Positions 16,959 through 26,057 of a stretch of DNA of 64,000 nucleotides are shown piece after piece. The notes below the pieces were generated by a model, which searched no databases, was not told the DNA's origin, and saw only the letters and a list, made by a program, of their open reading frames with translations. Source of the DNA: JAPHSX01 sp050298555 (GTDB lineage Bacteria > Pseudomonadota > Gammaproteobacteria > Thiohalomonadales > Thiohalomonadaceae); NCBI GenBank assembly GCA_050298555.1, contig JBNKUL010000033.1:62001-126000 (forward strand). The letters are read 5' to 3'. Position numbers and translations under genes: made by a program. Positions within the stretch are counted from its first letter, which is position 1. Every line of letters begins with the position of its first letter.

Positions 16959-17990
16959 CTAGGCCAGCCTCCATCCCATCTTCTCCCCGGCACGGAACGG
17001 TACCACCACCTCATCGCCAAACGGGTAGTTCGCCGGTACCTTCCACTCCTGTTTGACCAGGGTGATGGTGTCGCTATTGCGCGGCAGGCCGTAGAAGTCG
17101 GGGCCGTGGTGGCTGGCGAAGCCCTCCAGTCGCTCCAGTGCTCCGGCCTGTTCGAAGGCCTCGGCGTAGAGCTCGATGGCGGCGTGGGCCGAGTAGATAC
17201 CGGCACAGCCGCAGGCACTCTCCTTGGCACCCCTGGGATGGGGGGCGGAGTCGGTGCCGAGGAAGAACTTGCCGTTACCGGAGGTCGCCACCTCCACCAG
17301 CACCTCGCGGTGGCTTTCTCGTTTTAGCACCGGCAGGCAGTAGTGGTGGGGGCGCATGCCGCCGACCAGCATCGCATTGCGGTTGAGCAGCAGGTGTTGC
17401 GGGGTGATGGTGGCGCCCACCTGCTCACCCGCGTGCAGCACGAAGTCGGCCATCTCGCGGGTGGTGATGTGTTCGGCCACCACCTTGAGCTCGGGGATGT
17501 GATCGAGCAGCGGCTTGAGCACCGTCTCCAGGAACTCCGCCTCGCGGTCGAAGATATCAACGTGGGCCTCGGTCACCTCACCGTGCACCAGCAACGGCAT
17601 TCCCACCTCGGCCATCGCCTTTAGCGCCGCCTCCGGCTTGTAGATATGGGTCACCCCGGAGTCGGAGTTGGTGGTGGCGCCGGCCGGATAGAGTTTTACC
17701 GCCTTTACCACGCCACTCTCCTTCGCCCTGTGGATCTCCTCAGGCGTGGTTATATCGGTGAGGTAGAGGGTCATCAGTGGTTCGAAGTCACTGCCCTCGG
17801 GCAGGGCGGCAAGTACCCGCTCGCGATAGGCCAGCGCCTGTTCGGTGGTGGTGACCGGCGGCTTGAGGTTGGGCATGACGATGGCGCGGTGGAAGCGCTC
17901 GGCGCTGTGGGCGGCAACGGCCTTCAGGGCGTCGCCATCGCGCAGGTGTAAATGCCAATCATCCGGACGGCAGATGGTCAGTTGATCCAC
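16959..17990 (-). CDS. pyrC: Dihydroorotase, class II
   Basis: A 343-residue zinc amidohydrolase that cyclises carbamoyl aspartate to dihydroorotate in pyrimidine synthesis. H13 and H15 (DDWHLHLRDGD) and the carboxylatable K99 (AVKLYPAG) are present, with the GTDSAPH metal-site Asp motif near residue 250. Length is that of E. coli PyrC. The start codon is GTG at 17990. It converges with the preceding exported-protein gene. Confidence 0.97.
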   Translation of the reverse strand: MDQLTICRPDDWHLHLRDGDALKAVAAHSAERFHRAIVMPNLKPPVTTTEQALAYRERVLAALPEGSDFEPLMTLYLTDITTPEEIHRAKESGVVKAVKLYPAGATTNSDSGVTHIYKPEAALKAMAEVGMPLLVHGEVTEAHVDIFDREAEFLETVLKPLLDHIPELKVVAEHITTREMADFVLHAGEQVGATITPQHLLLNRNAMLVGGMRPHHYCLPVLKRESHREVLVEVATSGNGKFFLGTDSAPHPRGAKESACGCAGIYSAHAAIELYAEAFEQAGALERLEGFASHHGPDFYGLPRNSDTITLVKQEWKVPANYPFGDEVVVPFRAGEKMGWRLA

Positions 17991-18074
17991 GGTGAAACTC
18001 CAAGTTTAGGGGGTGTGCAAGTATGGCATGCCTGCAACCGAACAGGGAAATTCGGCAAGGCGGGAGGTGGGGAG

Positions 18075-18100
18075 GTGAGCGATCCGGATGGATCGCTCAC
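18075..18100 (-). terminator. Perfect hairpin after the coiled-coil lipoprotein gene
   Basis: GTGAGCGATCC (18075-18085) and GGATCGCTCAC (18090-18100) form an 11-bp perfect stem with a GGAT loop, eight bases beyond the lipoprotein stop on the minus strand. There is no clear U-tract, so termination efficiency is uncertain. Confidence 0.55.
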
Positions 18101-18108
18101 AGTTAAGG

Positions 18109-19503
18109 TTATTGAGCCGCTGCAGGTTCAGTAGTAGCGGCATCGGGTGCGGCGGCTTCCGATGCGGCCGCCCTGGCGGCTGCGGCTTCGGCTTCAGCCT
18201 TGGCGGCTTCGGCTTCGGCCTGGGCCTTGGCAGCGGCTTGTGCTGCCGCTTTTGCCTTGGCCTGGGCTTCAGCCCTGGCTTTAGCGGCAGCTTGCGCCTT
18301 CTTCTGGCCTGCCTCTAGGGTGTCGAGGCGTGACTGCAACTGCTGCTTACTCTCCTGCTCACTTCTAAGCTGTGCGCTCACGGCAGCGAGCTGTCTTGTG
18401 AGGCTATCCTTCTCAAGGTTAAGCGTGGCAATTTGGCCAATACGATCCGCGCTCTTGCTGTCGCTGCTCTCAACCGCGCTGCTCAGTGAGCTCACCTTGG
18501 CCTGTGCTGCGGCAAGTTTTTCCTCATTTTCGGCAATCTGCTGAGTCAACTTCGCAATACTGCCGATGATGCGCTCTTTGCGAACGTTGAAGGGGAGGTC
18601 GCTCATGTCCGGCAGTGACAGGGCCTCGCCAATTGCCGCCAGGCGGTTTTCTTCGCCAAGGACGTGACTCTCGAGCTGCGGGGTCTTGGCGTCATCCAGC
18701 CGCTTGACGGTTTGCGAAATGAGTTGCGCGTGTTCCACGGCCCGCAGCGCGTCGCTGCCATGCTCCTCGATGCCGTCGGCATCGTCAGGGGAGGCGTTAA
18801 TGTAGAGGTCGGCACGGCGAATCGCCTCGCTGGCGAGCTTAAATGAGCTGGCCGCATGCTTGTCGGCATCGTTGTCCTTGAGGGCCTCCAGCAGGCGTTG
18901 TGCCTTACCAACGTACATCTCCTTGGTGGCCTCAATGCGGAATGCCCTGCAGTCGGTTATCAGGTCCGCACGTTTGGCGACGGCCTTTTCCGTTTTGCCC
19001 TCTTCGATGTACACAATAAGGTCGGAAAACTTCTCACGAAGCTTTTTGTGCTGTTTGGCATTGAACTGTTGCGCATGCACCCGCTCCATCTTCTCAAACT
19101 CGGTGATGAGAGCGCCAAGGTTCGCCTCTACAGCGGCCTTGGTCTTATCGGCACGGTCCAGATTGCGGTTTGCGAGGATGATGTACTCGAAAATATCCGC
19201 CTCATCCTTTCCTCCCTTCAGGGCCTTGCGGGCCTTTTCCAGCCTCTCCTTGGCATCGACAAAATTTTCAGGCGAGTAGAATTCGACATTATCCGCCGCA
19301 GCCTGGCGTAGCCGGGTCTCACTCGTCTCCAGTGCACTTTGGGCTGAGACACCACTGTAGCGGGCCTTCTCTTGCGCGGTCATCTCGACACTGGAGCCGC
19401 CGATGAGGCTGCTGATGCTGCCGAGGTTGATGTTGCCCATACCACCGCAGCCACTAAGGGTGAGCGTGCTGCCAAGAATCGCGGGAATGATCAGATGCTT
19501 CAT
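18109..19503 (-). CDS. Coiled-coil lipoprotein (DUF4398-like)
   Basis: A 464-residue lipoprotein with lipobox LSGC (Cys19). The mature part is almost wholly helical. It has a DUF4398-like segment (ENFVDAKERLEKARKAL...ANRNLDRADKTKAAVE), further helical pairs, a leucine-heptad coiled coil (about 325-400), and a terminal tract of about 60 residues rich in Ala, Lys and Glu. Such proteins often sit upstream of OmpA-type lipoproteins and are thought to organise the periplasm or outer membrane; here no such partner is adjacent. A strong GGAGGAAAC ribosome-binding sequence lies just before the ATG. Confidence 0.75.
   Translation of the reverse strand: MKHLIIPAILGSTLTLSGCGGMGNINLGSISSLIGGSSVEMTAQEKARYSGVSAQSALETSETRLRQAAADNVEFYSPENFVDAKERLEKARKALKGGKDEADIFEYIILANRNLDRADKTKAAVEANLGALITEFEKMERVHAQQFNAKQHKKLREKFSDLIVYIEEGKTEKAVAKRADLITDCRAFRIEATKEMYVGKAQRLLEALKDNDADKHAASSFKLASEAIRRADLYINASPDDADGIEEHGSDALRAVEHAQLISQTVKRLDDAKTPQLESHVLGEENRLAAIGEALSLPDMSDLPFNVRKERIIGSIAKLTQQIAENEEKLAAAQAKVSSLSSAVESSDSKSADRIGQIATLNLEKDSLTRQLAAVSAQLRSEQESKQQLQSRLDTLEAGQKKAQAAAKARAEAQAKAKAAAQAAAKAQAEAEAAKAEAEAAAARAAASEAAAPDAATTEPAAAQ
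18115..18300 (-). repeat. Ala/Lys/Glu low-complexity tract in lipoprotein
   Basis: The 3' end of the lipoprotein gene encodes tandem-like A-K-A-x-A-E/A-A-x units, seen at DNA level as repeated GGCTTCGGCTTC and GCGGCTTGTGC stretches. It is likely prone to slippage length changes in multiples of three bases. Confidence 0.6.
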
Positions 19504-19560
19504 GTTTCCTCCAGTGAAAGGATTACTATTCGTTTTATTACCGTGTCTGCTTCGCGTGGC

Positions 19561-19887
19561 CTAACTGTCTACGTCATCACCGAACTTGATCATAACAAAG
19601 GCGCGCATGGCCGCCTCCAGCACACTCTTGCCGAGGGCCAATACATCCGGGTCGACAGAGGCGGACCACTCCTGGGTTCCTTCGGTGTCCCAGTTGAGAT
19701 CGATGTTCTGTTGTTCGATGATGGGGCCGCCCTGTGACCAGTAGCGGGTGGGGTTCCAGCGGCGCGGGGGCAGGTTGTGGCCGGGATGGTAGTAGAGATG
19801 ACCGTCGTCACCGCTGAAGGTCTCGAGCCCTTTGGCGCGGGCGGCCCAGAGGTCGAGTTGATCAGCTGTCAGTTCGCTTACCTGCAT
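19561..19887 (-). CDS. NinX-like phage protein (DUF2591), orphan
   Basis: A 108-residue protein matching the DUF2591/NinX pattern known from lambdoid phages. It opens V-SELTADQLDLWAARAKG, has YWSQGGPIIEQQNIDL in the middle and ends AAMRAFVMIKFGDDV. The role in phages is unclear. The frame extends to 19953, but the family alignment begins at the ATG at 19887 (MQVSEL). No other phage gene is nearby, so this is a domesticated or relic copy. Confidence 0.75.
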   Translation of the reverse strand: MQVSELTADQLDLWAARAKGLETFSGDDGHLYYHPGHNLPPRRWNPTRYWSQGGPIIEQQNIDLNWDTEGTQEWSASVDPDVLALGKSVLEAAMRAFVMIKFGDDVDS

Positions 19888-19972
19888 AATTCCGTGTCCG
19901 ATGGCGGGCTTGAGGTGATTATCGCGCGTATTTGGCCCGCTGAGTAGTATCAATTTTTTGGGGTGTTATTAA

Positions 19973-20293
19973 ATGGATGGCCTTTTCCTGACTATCGTTA
20001 TCGTCGCTGCCTGGTTCTGGTATGCCTCGGCGCGCTCTCGCGAGCAGGCTGTGGCGGCTGTGCGCCGTGCCTGCGAACGTCACGGCCAGCAACTGCTGGA
20101 TGAGACGGTGATGCTGGTGCGGCTGCGCCCGCGTCGTTCCCGCAGTGGGCGGATGGGACTGAGTTTTGAGTATAGCTTTGAGTTTTACGGTGACGGTGAG
20201 CAGCGCCGAGGGGGCAGGGTGGCGCTATTCGGTGGTCGTATTGTCGCTCTGGAGCTCGAGTTGCCGCAGGGTACCCTCTACGATACCCATTAA
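19973..20293 (+). CDS. DUF3301 membrane-anchored protein
   Basis: A 106-residue protein with an N-terminal membrane anchor (about residues 4-20) and a DUF3301 region (AVRRACERHGQQLLDETV, then SFEYSFEFYGDGEQRRGGRVALFG). The function of the family is unknown; it occurs widely in gammaproteobacteria. It is divergent from the NinX-like gene and followed by the LysR regulator. Confidence 0.8.
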   Translation: MDGLFLTIVIVAAWFWYASARSREQAVAAVRRACERHGQQLLDETVMLVRLRPRRSRSGRMGLSFEYSFEFYGDGEQRRGGRVALFGGRIVALELELPQGTLYDTH

Positions 20294-20311
20294 ATGGTTT
20301 AATGGGTGCAC

Positions 20312-20341
20312 TTGTCAGTTGTTGTCACCACCTGTTATAAA
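20312..20341 (+). promoter_or_regulatory. Candidate sigma-70 promoter for the LysR gene
   Basis: TTGTCA (20312-20317), an 18-base spacer and TATAAA (20336-20341). A second TTGTCA lies at 20322-20327. AAGGAGATG precedes the ATG at 20395. Confidence 0.55.
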
Positions 20342-20394
20342 GTATCCTTGCCCGTCATAAATAGAACATATAGACCCCCTAAGGAGATGTAGTC

Positions 20395-21294
20395 ATGGCA
20401 GATAGACGACTACAGGTATTTCACACCGTGGCACGCCAGCTCAGCTTCACCAAGGCGGCGGAGTCACTCCATATGACCCAGCCGGCCGTTACCTTCCAGG
20501 TGCGTCAGCTCGAAGAGTATTTCAATACCCGCCTGTTCGACCGTACTCACAACCGCATCAGCCTGACCGAGGCGGGGCAGCGGGTGTACGAGTACGCGGA
20601 TCGCATCTTTTCGCTCTACGCGGAGATGGAGAACTCGGTGCGCGACCTTACCGGTGAGGTAAGTGGCGTGCTGATGCTGGGCGCCAGTACCACCATCGCC
20701 GAATATATGTTGCCGGCGCTGCTCGGCGATTTTAAGGCCAAGTACCCCGAGGTCTCCATCCGACTGCAGGTGGCTAACACCGACGGCATCGTCTCCATGG
20801 TGGAGAATAACTCCATCGACCTCGGCGTGGTCGAGGCGCCGGTGAGCAACAAGAATCTGGTGGTCGACACCTGTCGTCAGGATCAGATGGTGCTGGCCGT
20901 TCCCCCCAGCCATGAGTTGGCCAATAAGGAGAGCGTGCCGATCGTCGAGCTCTCCAACTACCCTTACATCTGTCGCGAGGAGGGTTCAGGCACCCGTGAG
21001 GTAATGCTGGAGGCGATGAACGCCGCAGGCGGCAACCCTGCCAACCTCGATATCGTGATGGAGCTGGGTAGTCCCGAGGCAGTGAAAGGCGCCGTCGAGG
21101 CCGGGATGGGTATCTCGATCCTCTCCAGCGCGACAATTGAGAAGGAGCTCAAGCTAGGTTCACTGGTCGCGGTGAACCTGGATGTGCCGATCGAGCGCCC
21201 CTTCTCATTTGTGCACCAGAAGCAGAAGTTCCGCCTGCGTGCGATGGAGAAGTTGCTCGACTTCGCCAAGACCTACTGCCAAGAGCACCAGTAG
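20395..21294 (+). CDS. LysR-family transcriptional regulator (CysL/CbbR-like)
   Basis: A 299-residue LysR regulator. It has an N-terminal winged helix-turn-helix (about residues 5-64; LSFTKAAESLHMTQPAVTFQVRQLE) and a two-lobed effector domain (about 90-295; LMLGASTTIAEYMLPALL, EGSGTREV). The sequence resembles the YwfM/CysL and CbbR branch, which responds to sulfur or carbon status. No obvious target is divergently transcribed, since DUF3301 is upstream in the same direction. The specific regulon cannot be told from the sequence. Confidence 0.88.
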   Translation: MADRRLQVFHTVARQLSFTKAAESLHMTQPAVTFQVRQLEEYFNTRLFDRTHNRISLTEAGQRVYEYADRIFSLYAEMENSVRDLTGEVSGVLMLGASTTIAEYMLPALLGDFKAKYPEVSIRLQVANTDGIVSMVENNSIDLGVVEAPVSNKNLVVDTCRQDQMVLAVPPSHELANKESVPIVELSNYPYICREEGSGTREVMLEAMNAAGGNPANLDIVMELGSPEAVKGAVEAGMGISILSSATIEKELKLGSLVAVNLDVPIERPFSFVHQKQKFRLRAMEKLLDFAKTYCQEHQ

Positions 21295-21303
21295 GAGAGT
21301 GCG

Positions 21304-21681
21304 GTGTTTCCCGTAGCCAATACCAAGAAGCGCAAGCCGGAGAAGCGCCTGCGAGAGATCTACGAGCAGTTGCCTGATGCCGAGCGCAACAGTTTGCTCG
21401 ACTTTGCCGAATTTCTCGCCGAGCGGGCTACTCCAAGGACCGCGGAGGTGCCGCAGGAGCCGCTAGACATCCCCCGCCCCGAGGAGGAGAACGTGGTGGC
21501 GGCAATGAAGCGGCTGCGCGAGACCTACCCGATGATCGATCACTCCAAGCTGTTGCACGAGGCCTCGGGCCTGATGGCCGAGCACCTGATGCAGGGGCGA
21601 CCCGCCCCCGAGGTGATCGATAAGATGGAGGCGCTGTTCCTCCAGCACTACGAAAAGCAGACCAGCCACGATAACAACTGA
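21304..21681 (+). CDS. Conserved hypothetical protein (DUF2281-like N-terminus)
   Basis: A 125-residue soluble, charged protein. Residues 15-45 (REIYEQLPDAERNSLLDFAEFLAERA) resemble the DUF2281/antitoxin-type helical segment; the rest is helical and unassigned. The start is GTG at 21304 after GGAGAG. It lies nine bases after the LysR stop and four before the PerM-type gene, so all three are probably co-transcribed. Confidence 0.6.
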   Translation: MFPVANTKKRKPEKRLREIYEQLPDAERNSLLDFAEFLAERATPRTAEVPQEPLDIPRPEEENVVAAMKRLRETYPMIDHSKLLHEASGLMAEHLMQGRPAPEVIDKMEALFLQHYEKQTSHDNN

Positions 21682-21685
21682 CCCC

Positions 21686-22747
21686 ATGAACCTCATTAAA
21701 GAGTGGTTCCAGCGCTATTTTTCCGACCCGCAGGCGGTGCTGCTGGCGGTACTGCTCCTTATTGGCTTCTCGGTGGTGGTGTTTATGGGGAAGATGCTTG
21801 CCCCGGTGCTTGCCAGCATTGTCATCGCCTATCTGCTGGAGGGGGTGATTCACGCCCTACAACGCCGCGGGGCGCCGCGCACCCGGGTGGTGATCCTGGT
21901 CTTCCTCAGTTTCTCCGCCTTCATTATCTTCCTGCTGGTTGGCGTGGTGCCGCTGTTGTGGGGGCAGGCGCTGGAGCTGATTCGTGAACTGCCCAACTAC
22001 ATGAACCGCGGCCAGGAGGCGCTGCTGCAGTTGCCGCACCACTACCCGGTGATCAGCGAGGCGCAGATCAAGGAGGTCATGGCACTGATCCAGCAGGAGA
22101 TCACCCAAATGGGGCAGCGCCTCCTTTCGCTCTCCCTCTCCTCCATTCCCGGTATTATCACCGTCCTGGTCTACCTCATTCTGGTGCCTTTACTGGTGTT
22201 CTTTTTCCTCAAGGACAAGAGCAAGATCATCCGCTGGTTCACCGGCTTCCTGCCACATGAGCGTGCTCTCTCCGCCGAGGTCTGGCGGGCGGTGGACATC
22301 CAGCTCGGTAACTACGTACGCGGCAAGTTCTGGGAGATCCTCATCGTTGGCGTCACTACCTTCATTGCCTTTAGCCTGCTGGGGATCAAGTACGCCATGC
22401 TGCTTGCGGCGCTGGTGGGCTTATCGGTGGTGGTACCCTATATCGGTGCCGCGGTGGTGACCGTGCCGGTAGCGCTGGTGGCCTGGTTCCAGTGGGGCTG
22501 GGGCTCTGATTTCGCCTGGCTGATGGTCGTCTACGGCATCATTCAGGCGTTGGACGGTAACGTACTGGTGCCGCTGCTCTTCTCTGAGGTGGTGAACCTC
22601 CATCCGGTGGCGATTATCGTGGCGATCCTTGTGTTTGGCGGCCTGTGGGGATTTTGGGGCGTCTTCTTTGCCATCCCGTTGGCGACCCTGGTGAGCGCCA
22701 TCCTGGTGGCCTGGCCGCGTCCAGCCGACGCGCCCGTTCACGCCTAA
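21686..22747 (+). CDS. AI-2E family transporter (PerM-like)
   Basis: A 353-residue inner-membrane protein. It shows the AI-2E exporter arrangement: hydrophobic pairs at about residues 15-50 and 65-90, a soluble amphipathic segment (about 95-145), and further helices at about 150-175, 210-280 and 290-340. The motifs VLVYLILVPLLVFFFLKD, GLSVVVPYIGAAV and LFSEVVNLHPVAIIVAIL are typical. Members include permeases of unknown substrate, an autoinducer-2 exporter and Na+/H+ antiporter-like proteins. Its stop overlaps the stop of the convergent sensor gene. Confidence 0.88.
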   Translation: MNLIKEWFQRYFSDPQAVLLAVLLLIGFSVVVFMGKMLAPVLASIVIAYLLEGVIHALQRRGAPRTRVVILVFLSFSAFIIFLLVGVVPLLWGQALELIRELPNYMNRGQEALLQLPHHYPVISEAQIKEVMALIQQEITQMGQRLLSLSLSSIPGIITVLVYLILVPLLVFFFLKDKSKIIRWFTGFLPHERALSAEVWRAVDIQLGNYVRGKFWEILIVGVTTFIAFSLLGIKYAMLLAALVGLSVVVPYIGAAVVTVPVALVAWFQWGWGSDFAWLMVVYGIIQALDGNVLVPLLFSEVVNLHPVAIIVAILVFGGLWGFWGVFFAIPLATLVSAILVAWPRPADAPVHA

Positions 22748-25700
22748 TAAGCCCCTGCTCTCTCCGTACTACTACCAGGCTCTTGCCATCTAAACCCCTT
22801 CTCCTTAAATAGATGAATGCAGCTGTCGACAACATCGGGGTCGAAATGGCGCTCTCTTCCCTGTTCGATGACCTCCAGCGCCTTATCGATGCCGAGTGCC
22901 GCGCGGTAGGGGCGGTGTGATGTGATGGCCTCAACCACATCGGCGACGGCGAGGATTCGTGTTTCAATCCTAATCTCATCCCCCTTTAGACCATCGGGGT
23001 AGCCGGAGCCGTCAAGGCGTTCGTGGTGGTGGCGTATCATGTCGACCACCGGCCAGGGAAACTGGATGTCCTTAATAATGTCGTAGCCGACGCTGGGATG
23101 GGACTTAATGAGGGCGAATTCATCTGCGGTCAACCTTCCGGGGCGGTTCAACAGTTCTGACGGTATGTAAACCTTGCCGATATCGTGGATCGTGCTGCCA
23201 AGCTGCAACCCCGTAAGCTGAAACTCGGAGAGCCCCATATCGCGGCCGATCGCTTCGGCCAACTGTGCTACCCGGTGTTGGTGGCCGGCGGTATAGGGGT
23301 CGCGCTTCTCAAGGGTGCGGGCGATGGCGTCAATGGTCTGAAACAGCATTCCCTCCAGCGCCCCCACCGCCTTGTCTCGCTCACCCCGGGTACGCAGGTT
23401 GGTGATACCGAAGGAGAGATCCTCTGCCAGCTCCTCGAAGAGCTCTATCTCCTGAGGTTCCATTACCGTGTGTTCTGGACCACATACAACCATGGCACCA
23501 ATCGTCGCGCTGGCAGCCTTGAGTGGTAGTGCGATGGCGTTGCTGCAAAGACTCTGGTTGCCGTTACACTCTTGAAGGTGGCAACTGCCAGGATCAAGGC
23601 GGCTATGTGTCTGTGCTTTTCCTTCACGTATTACGGTGGCCAACAGGGCATTATCATCACTGAGTGTGGCTGCGTTCAGAGCAGATAGTTCTACGCCCTC
23701 CGCTTGTACCACGGCCTGTTGTGTGAGCTGTTTGTGCTCTGCATCGAGGTAGCCTACCCAGGCACGAGTGTAACCTCCCTCTTCCACCAGGATTCGGCAC
23801 ATCGATTCGCTCAGCTCCTGTTCTGAGATGGCATGCACCAGCGAGCGGTTGCTTTTGCTCAGGGTGCTAAGAATACGGTTGGTACGCATCAGCAGGGATT
23901 GCGAGTTGTGCTGTTCGATTAGGGTACCCAGCTGGACAGCTATTGCCTCGATGAGAGAGTGCTCCTCTCTCAGGAATGCTATTTCGTCGGCAGTTTGTGT
24001 CTGTGGCGAAAGGTAGCCGAAGGTGATATCACCTCGTGTGATGCCATCTACCATGAGTGAAGCCTGTAGCTGGTTCTTGCTTTCCATGAACCCGGCGGTG
24101 TGGAATTCGTCCTTGTCAAAGCGGATTCGTGCGACCGCCTGATCTGGGTAGAGCAGGGCCGGGGGCAGGTAGTCGGCCGCCTGTTGCAGCAGCTCGCCGA
24201 CGGGGCGCTTGACCTCGTTCTGCAATGCACTGACCCGATACAGGCACTGCAGCTCCTTGAGTCGTTCGCGCAACTGCTCTCGCGCCTCCTCTTCGCTCAG
24301 CTGAGCCAGCTTTATTTCGGTGATATCCATCTGCGTACCGACCATACGCACCACGCATCCTTGTCGGTCGCAGATTGCATGGCCGCGTGCCAGAAACCAG
24401 AGCCACTGACCATCACGATGGCGCAGCCGGTATTCGAGCTCCAGGCGCTCCGTGTCGCCTTTCAGCAAGGTTTGTATCGCCTCATCTGCCTCCAGCCGGT
24501 CATCCGGGTGGAGGCGTGTCGACCATTCGTCGTAGCTGTTGCCAAGCTCTTCCTCCCGATATCCCAGTTGCAGCTTCCAGCGTGGTGAGTAGTAGACTTT
24601 CTTTTGTTCGATGTCCCAGTCAAACAGGCCGTCTTGTGCCCCTTCGATAGCCAATTCCACACGCTCACGACTGGCAGCAAGCTCGTGTTCCATTTGGCGC
24701 CGTTCAGAGGTGTCGCGCACCGTCGCCATCAGCGCCGGCCGCCCATCGAGTACCAGGGCGGATGAGTTGAAGTCTGCATAGAAGATGGTGCCGTCGGGAC
24801 GCAGGACCGGGATATCCTCGGCGATAGTGAGTTCACCGCGCAGCTGACGTTCAAATTGGTCCAGCACATGTGCCAGCTGTTCTGCTGGGTGTATCTCTTC
24901 TACACGCATCGCTGTGAGGGTATTCTGGCTCACCCCTAGCATTTTGCAGAATGCACGGTTGGCCAAGAGAAACCGCTTGCTCTCTGCATCGGCCACCACG
25001 ATGCCATCAAGAGCGGTGCTAATAACGGTTTGCAGGCGATGTTGACTCTCCTCCAGTGCTTGCTCCTCTGCACGCAGGCGCTCGTATGGCAGGCGTATGC
25101 TTTTGATGAATACCGAGTTGTAGACCAGAAGAAAGGCGATGATCTTGTAGATATGCCCCAGTAGGTTGAAAACGTCCGATACCTCGGTGTAGACGGTGAA
25201 ACAGAGTTCACTCAGCATGGAGGTGGCGGCGGCAGCAGCTAAAGAGAGTGAAACGCTGTCGGGGCTACGCCAGGCGTTACGGCCAAGGAGAATGGCGGAG
25301 AGGGTAAAGAGGCCTATTACCAAATATTCGGTATGTACCTTGAAGCTGGTCAGCCCCTCTCCCTCAATGAAGGTGTGAGGCCAGGCGTCCTGATGGTGCA
25401 GAACCCCCCAGTAACTTGCTGCTACGAATAGTAAGCTGGCGAGCAGGTACTGGTATCGACGCAGTGGTGTTGCCAATGGTCGCCATGGCCGCACTGCAGC
25501 GATTAGGAAGGTCAGTGCGGTCAACAGCCGGGCAAGCAGCCAGAAGTTGATGGCCTTCTCCGGGCTACCGGGAGTGACGAAATCGGGCATACCCTTGAAG
25601 GAGAGCATGTGGGCAAAGTCGAGCAGCCCGGCGGCCATCAGGCCTGTAGCCAGCAGCACGATGTTGCCTGGTTGCTCCGCGCTATAGGCATTCCAGACAA

Positions 25701-25911
25701 CGCCGAATACAAGAAACGCCACGACGATAGAGGCCGTCTCCATCAGCACATGTAGCGGCAGGTAATGGCCCAGACCGTGGACAAAATAGAGGGGGGATGC
25801 CTGTAGTAGCATTACCACCAGACCCGCTAGCGCCAAGACGAGAAGGAGATATCGGATGGTGCTGGATCTCATGGTCTTAACTCCCTTTAGACAGTGACTA
25901 AATAGTAGCAC
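22744..25911 (-). CDS. MASE3-PAS-PAS-GAF-HD-GYP c-di-GMP phosphodiesterase
   Basis: A 1055-residue inner-membrane signalling protein. Domains are an N-terminal MASE3 sensor (about residues 20-270, VHGLGHYLPLHVLMETASIV and SFKGMPDFVTPGSPEKAINFW), two PAS domains (about 285-405 and 410-545), a GAF-like region (about 690-850), and a C-terminal HD-GYP domain (about 865-1035). The HD-GYP signature is complete (HDIGK, then HHHERLDGSGYPDGL), so c-di-GMP hydrolysis is expected. The ligand of the sensor part is unknown. The stop codons of this gene and of the convergent PerM-type gene share bases 22745-22746. Confidence 0.92.
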   Translation of the reverse strand: MLLFSHCLKGVKTMRSSTIRYLLLVLALAGLVVMLLQASPLYFVHGLGHYLPLHVLMETASIVVAFLVFGVVWNAYSAEQPGNIVLLATGLMAAGLLDFAHMLSFKGMPDFVTPGSPEKAINFWLLARLLTALTFLIAAVRPWRPLATPLRRYQYLLASLLFVAASYWGVLHHQDAWPHTFIEGEGLTSFKVHTEYLVIGLFTLSAILLGRNAWRSPDSVSLSLAAAAATSMLSELCFTVYTEVSDVFNLLGHIYKIIAFLLVYNSVFIKSIRLPYERLRAEEQALEESQHRLQTVISTALDGIVVADAESKRFLLANRAFCKMLGVSQNTLTAMRVEEIHPAEQLAHVLDQFERQLRGELTIAEDIPVLRPDGTIFYADFNSSALVLDGRPALMATVRDTSERRQMEHELAASRERVELAIEGAQDGLFDWDIEQKKVYYSPRWKLQLGYREEELGNSYDEWSTRLHPDDRLEADEAIQTLLKGDTERLELEYRLRHRDGQWLWFLARGHAICDRQGCVVRMVGTQMDITEIKLAQLSEEEAREQLRERLKELQCLYRVSALQNEVKRPVGELLQQAADYLPPALLYPDQAVARIRFDKDEFHTAGFMESKNQLQASLMVDGITRGDITFGYLSPQTQTADEIAFLREEHSLIEAIAVQLGTLIEQHNSQSLLMRTNRILSTLSKSNRSLVHAISEQELSESMCRILVEEGGYTRAWVGYLDAEHKQLTQQAVVQAEGVELSALNAATLSDDNALLATVIREGKAQTHSRLDPGSCHLQECNGNQSLCSNAIALPLKAASATIGAMVVCGPEHTVMEPQEIELFEELAEDLSFGITNLRTRGERDKAVGALEGMLFQTIDAIARTLEKRDPYTAGHQHRVAQLAEAIGRDMGLSEFQLTGLQLGSTIHDIGKVYIPSELLNRPGRLTADEFALIKSHPSVGYDIIKDIQFPWPVVDMIRHHHERLDGSGYPDGLKGDEIRIETRILAVADVVEAITSHRPYRAALGIDKALEVIEQGRERHFDPDVVDSCIHLFKEKGFRWQEPGSSTERAGAY

Positions 25912-26057
25912 GTGCTGTGCCGTCTGGAATGTGTTTATGTTCCGTCACAGGTAATCGAAAATTTCCGCAAAACAGGTATGATGTGCGAAGTGTTGTGCAC
26001 ACCGCGGTAAGGTGGGCCTGGATAGCAGAAAAGAGAGAAGAGGCGCCTGAGAGGCGA

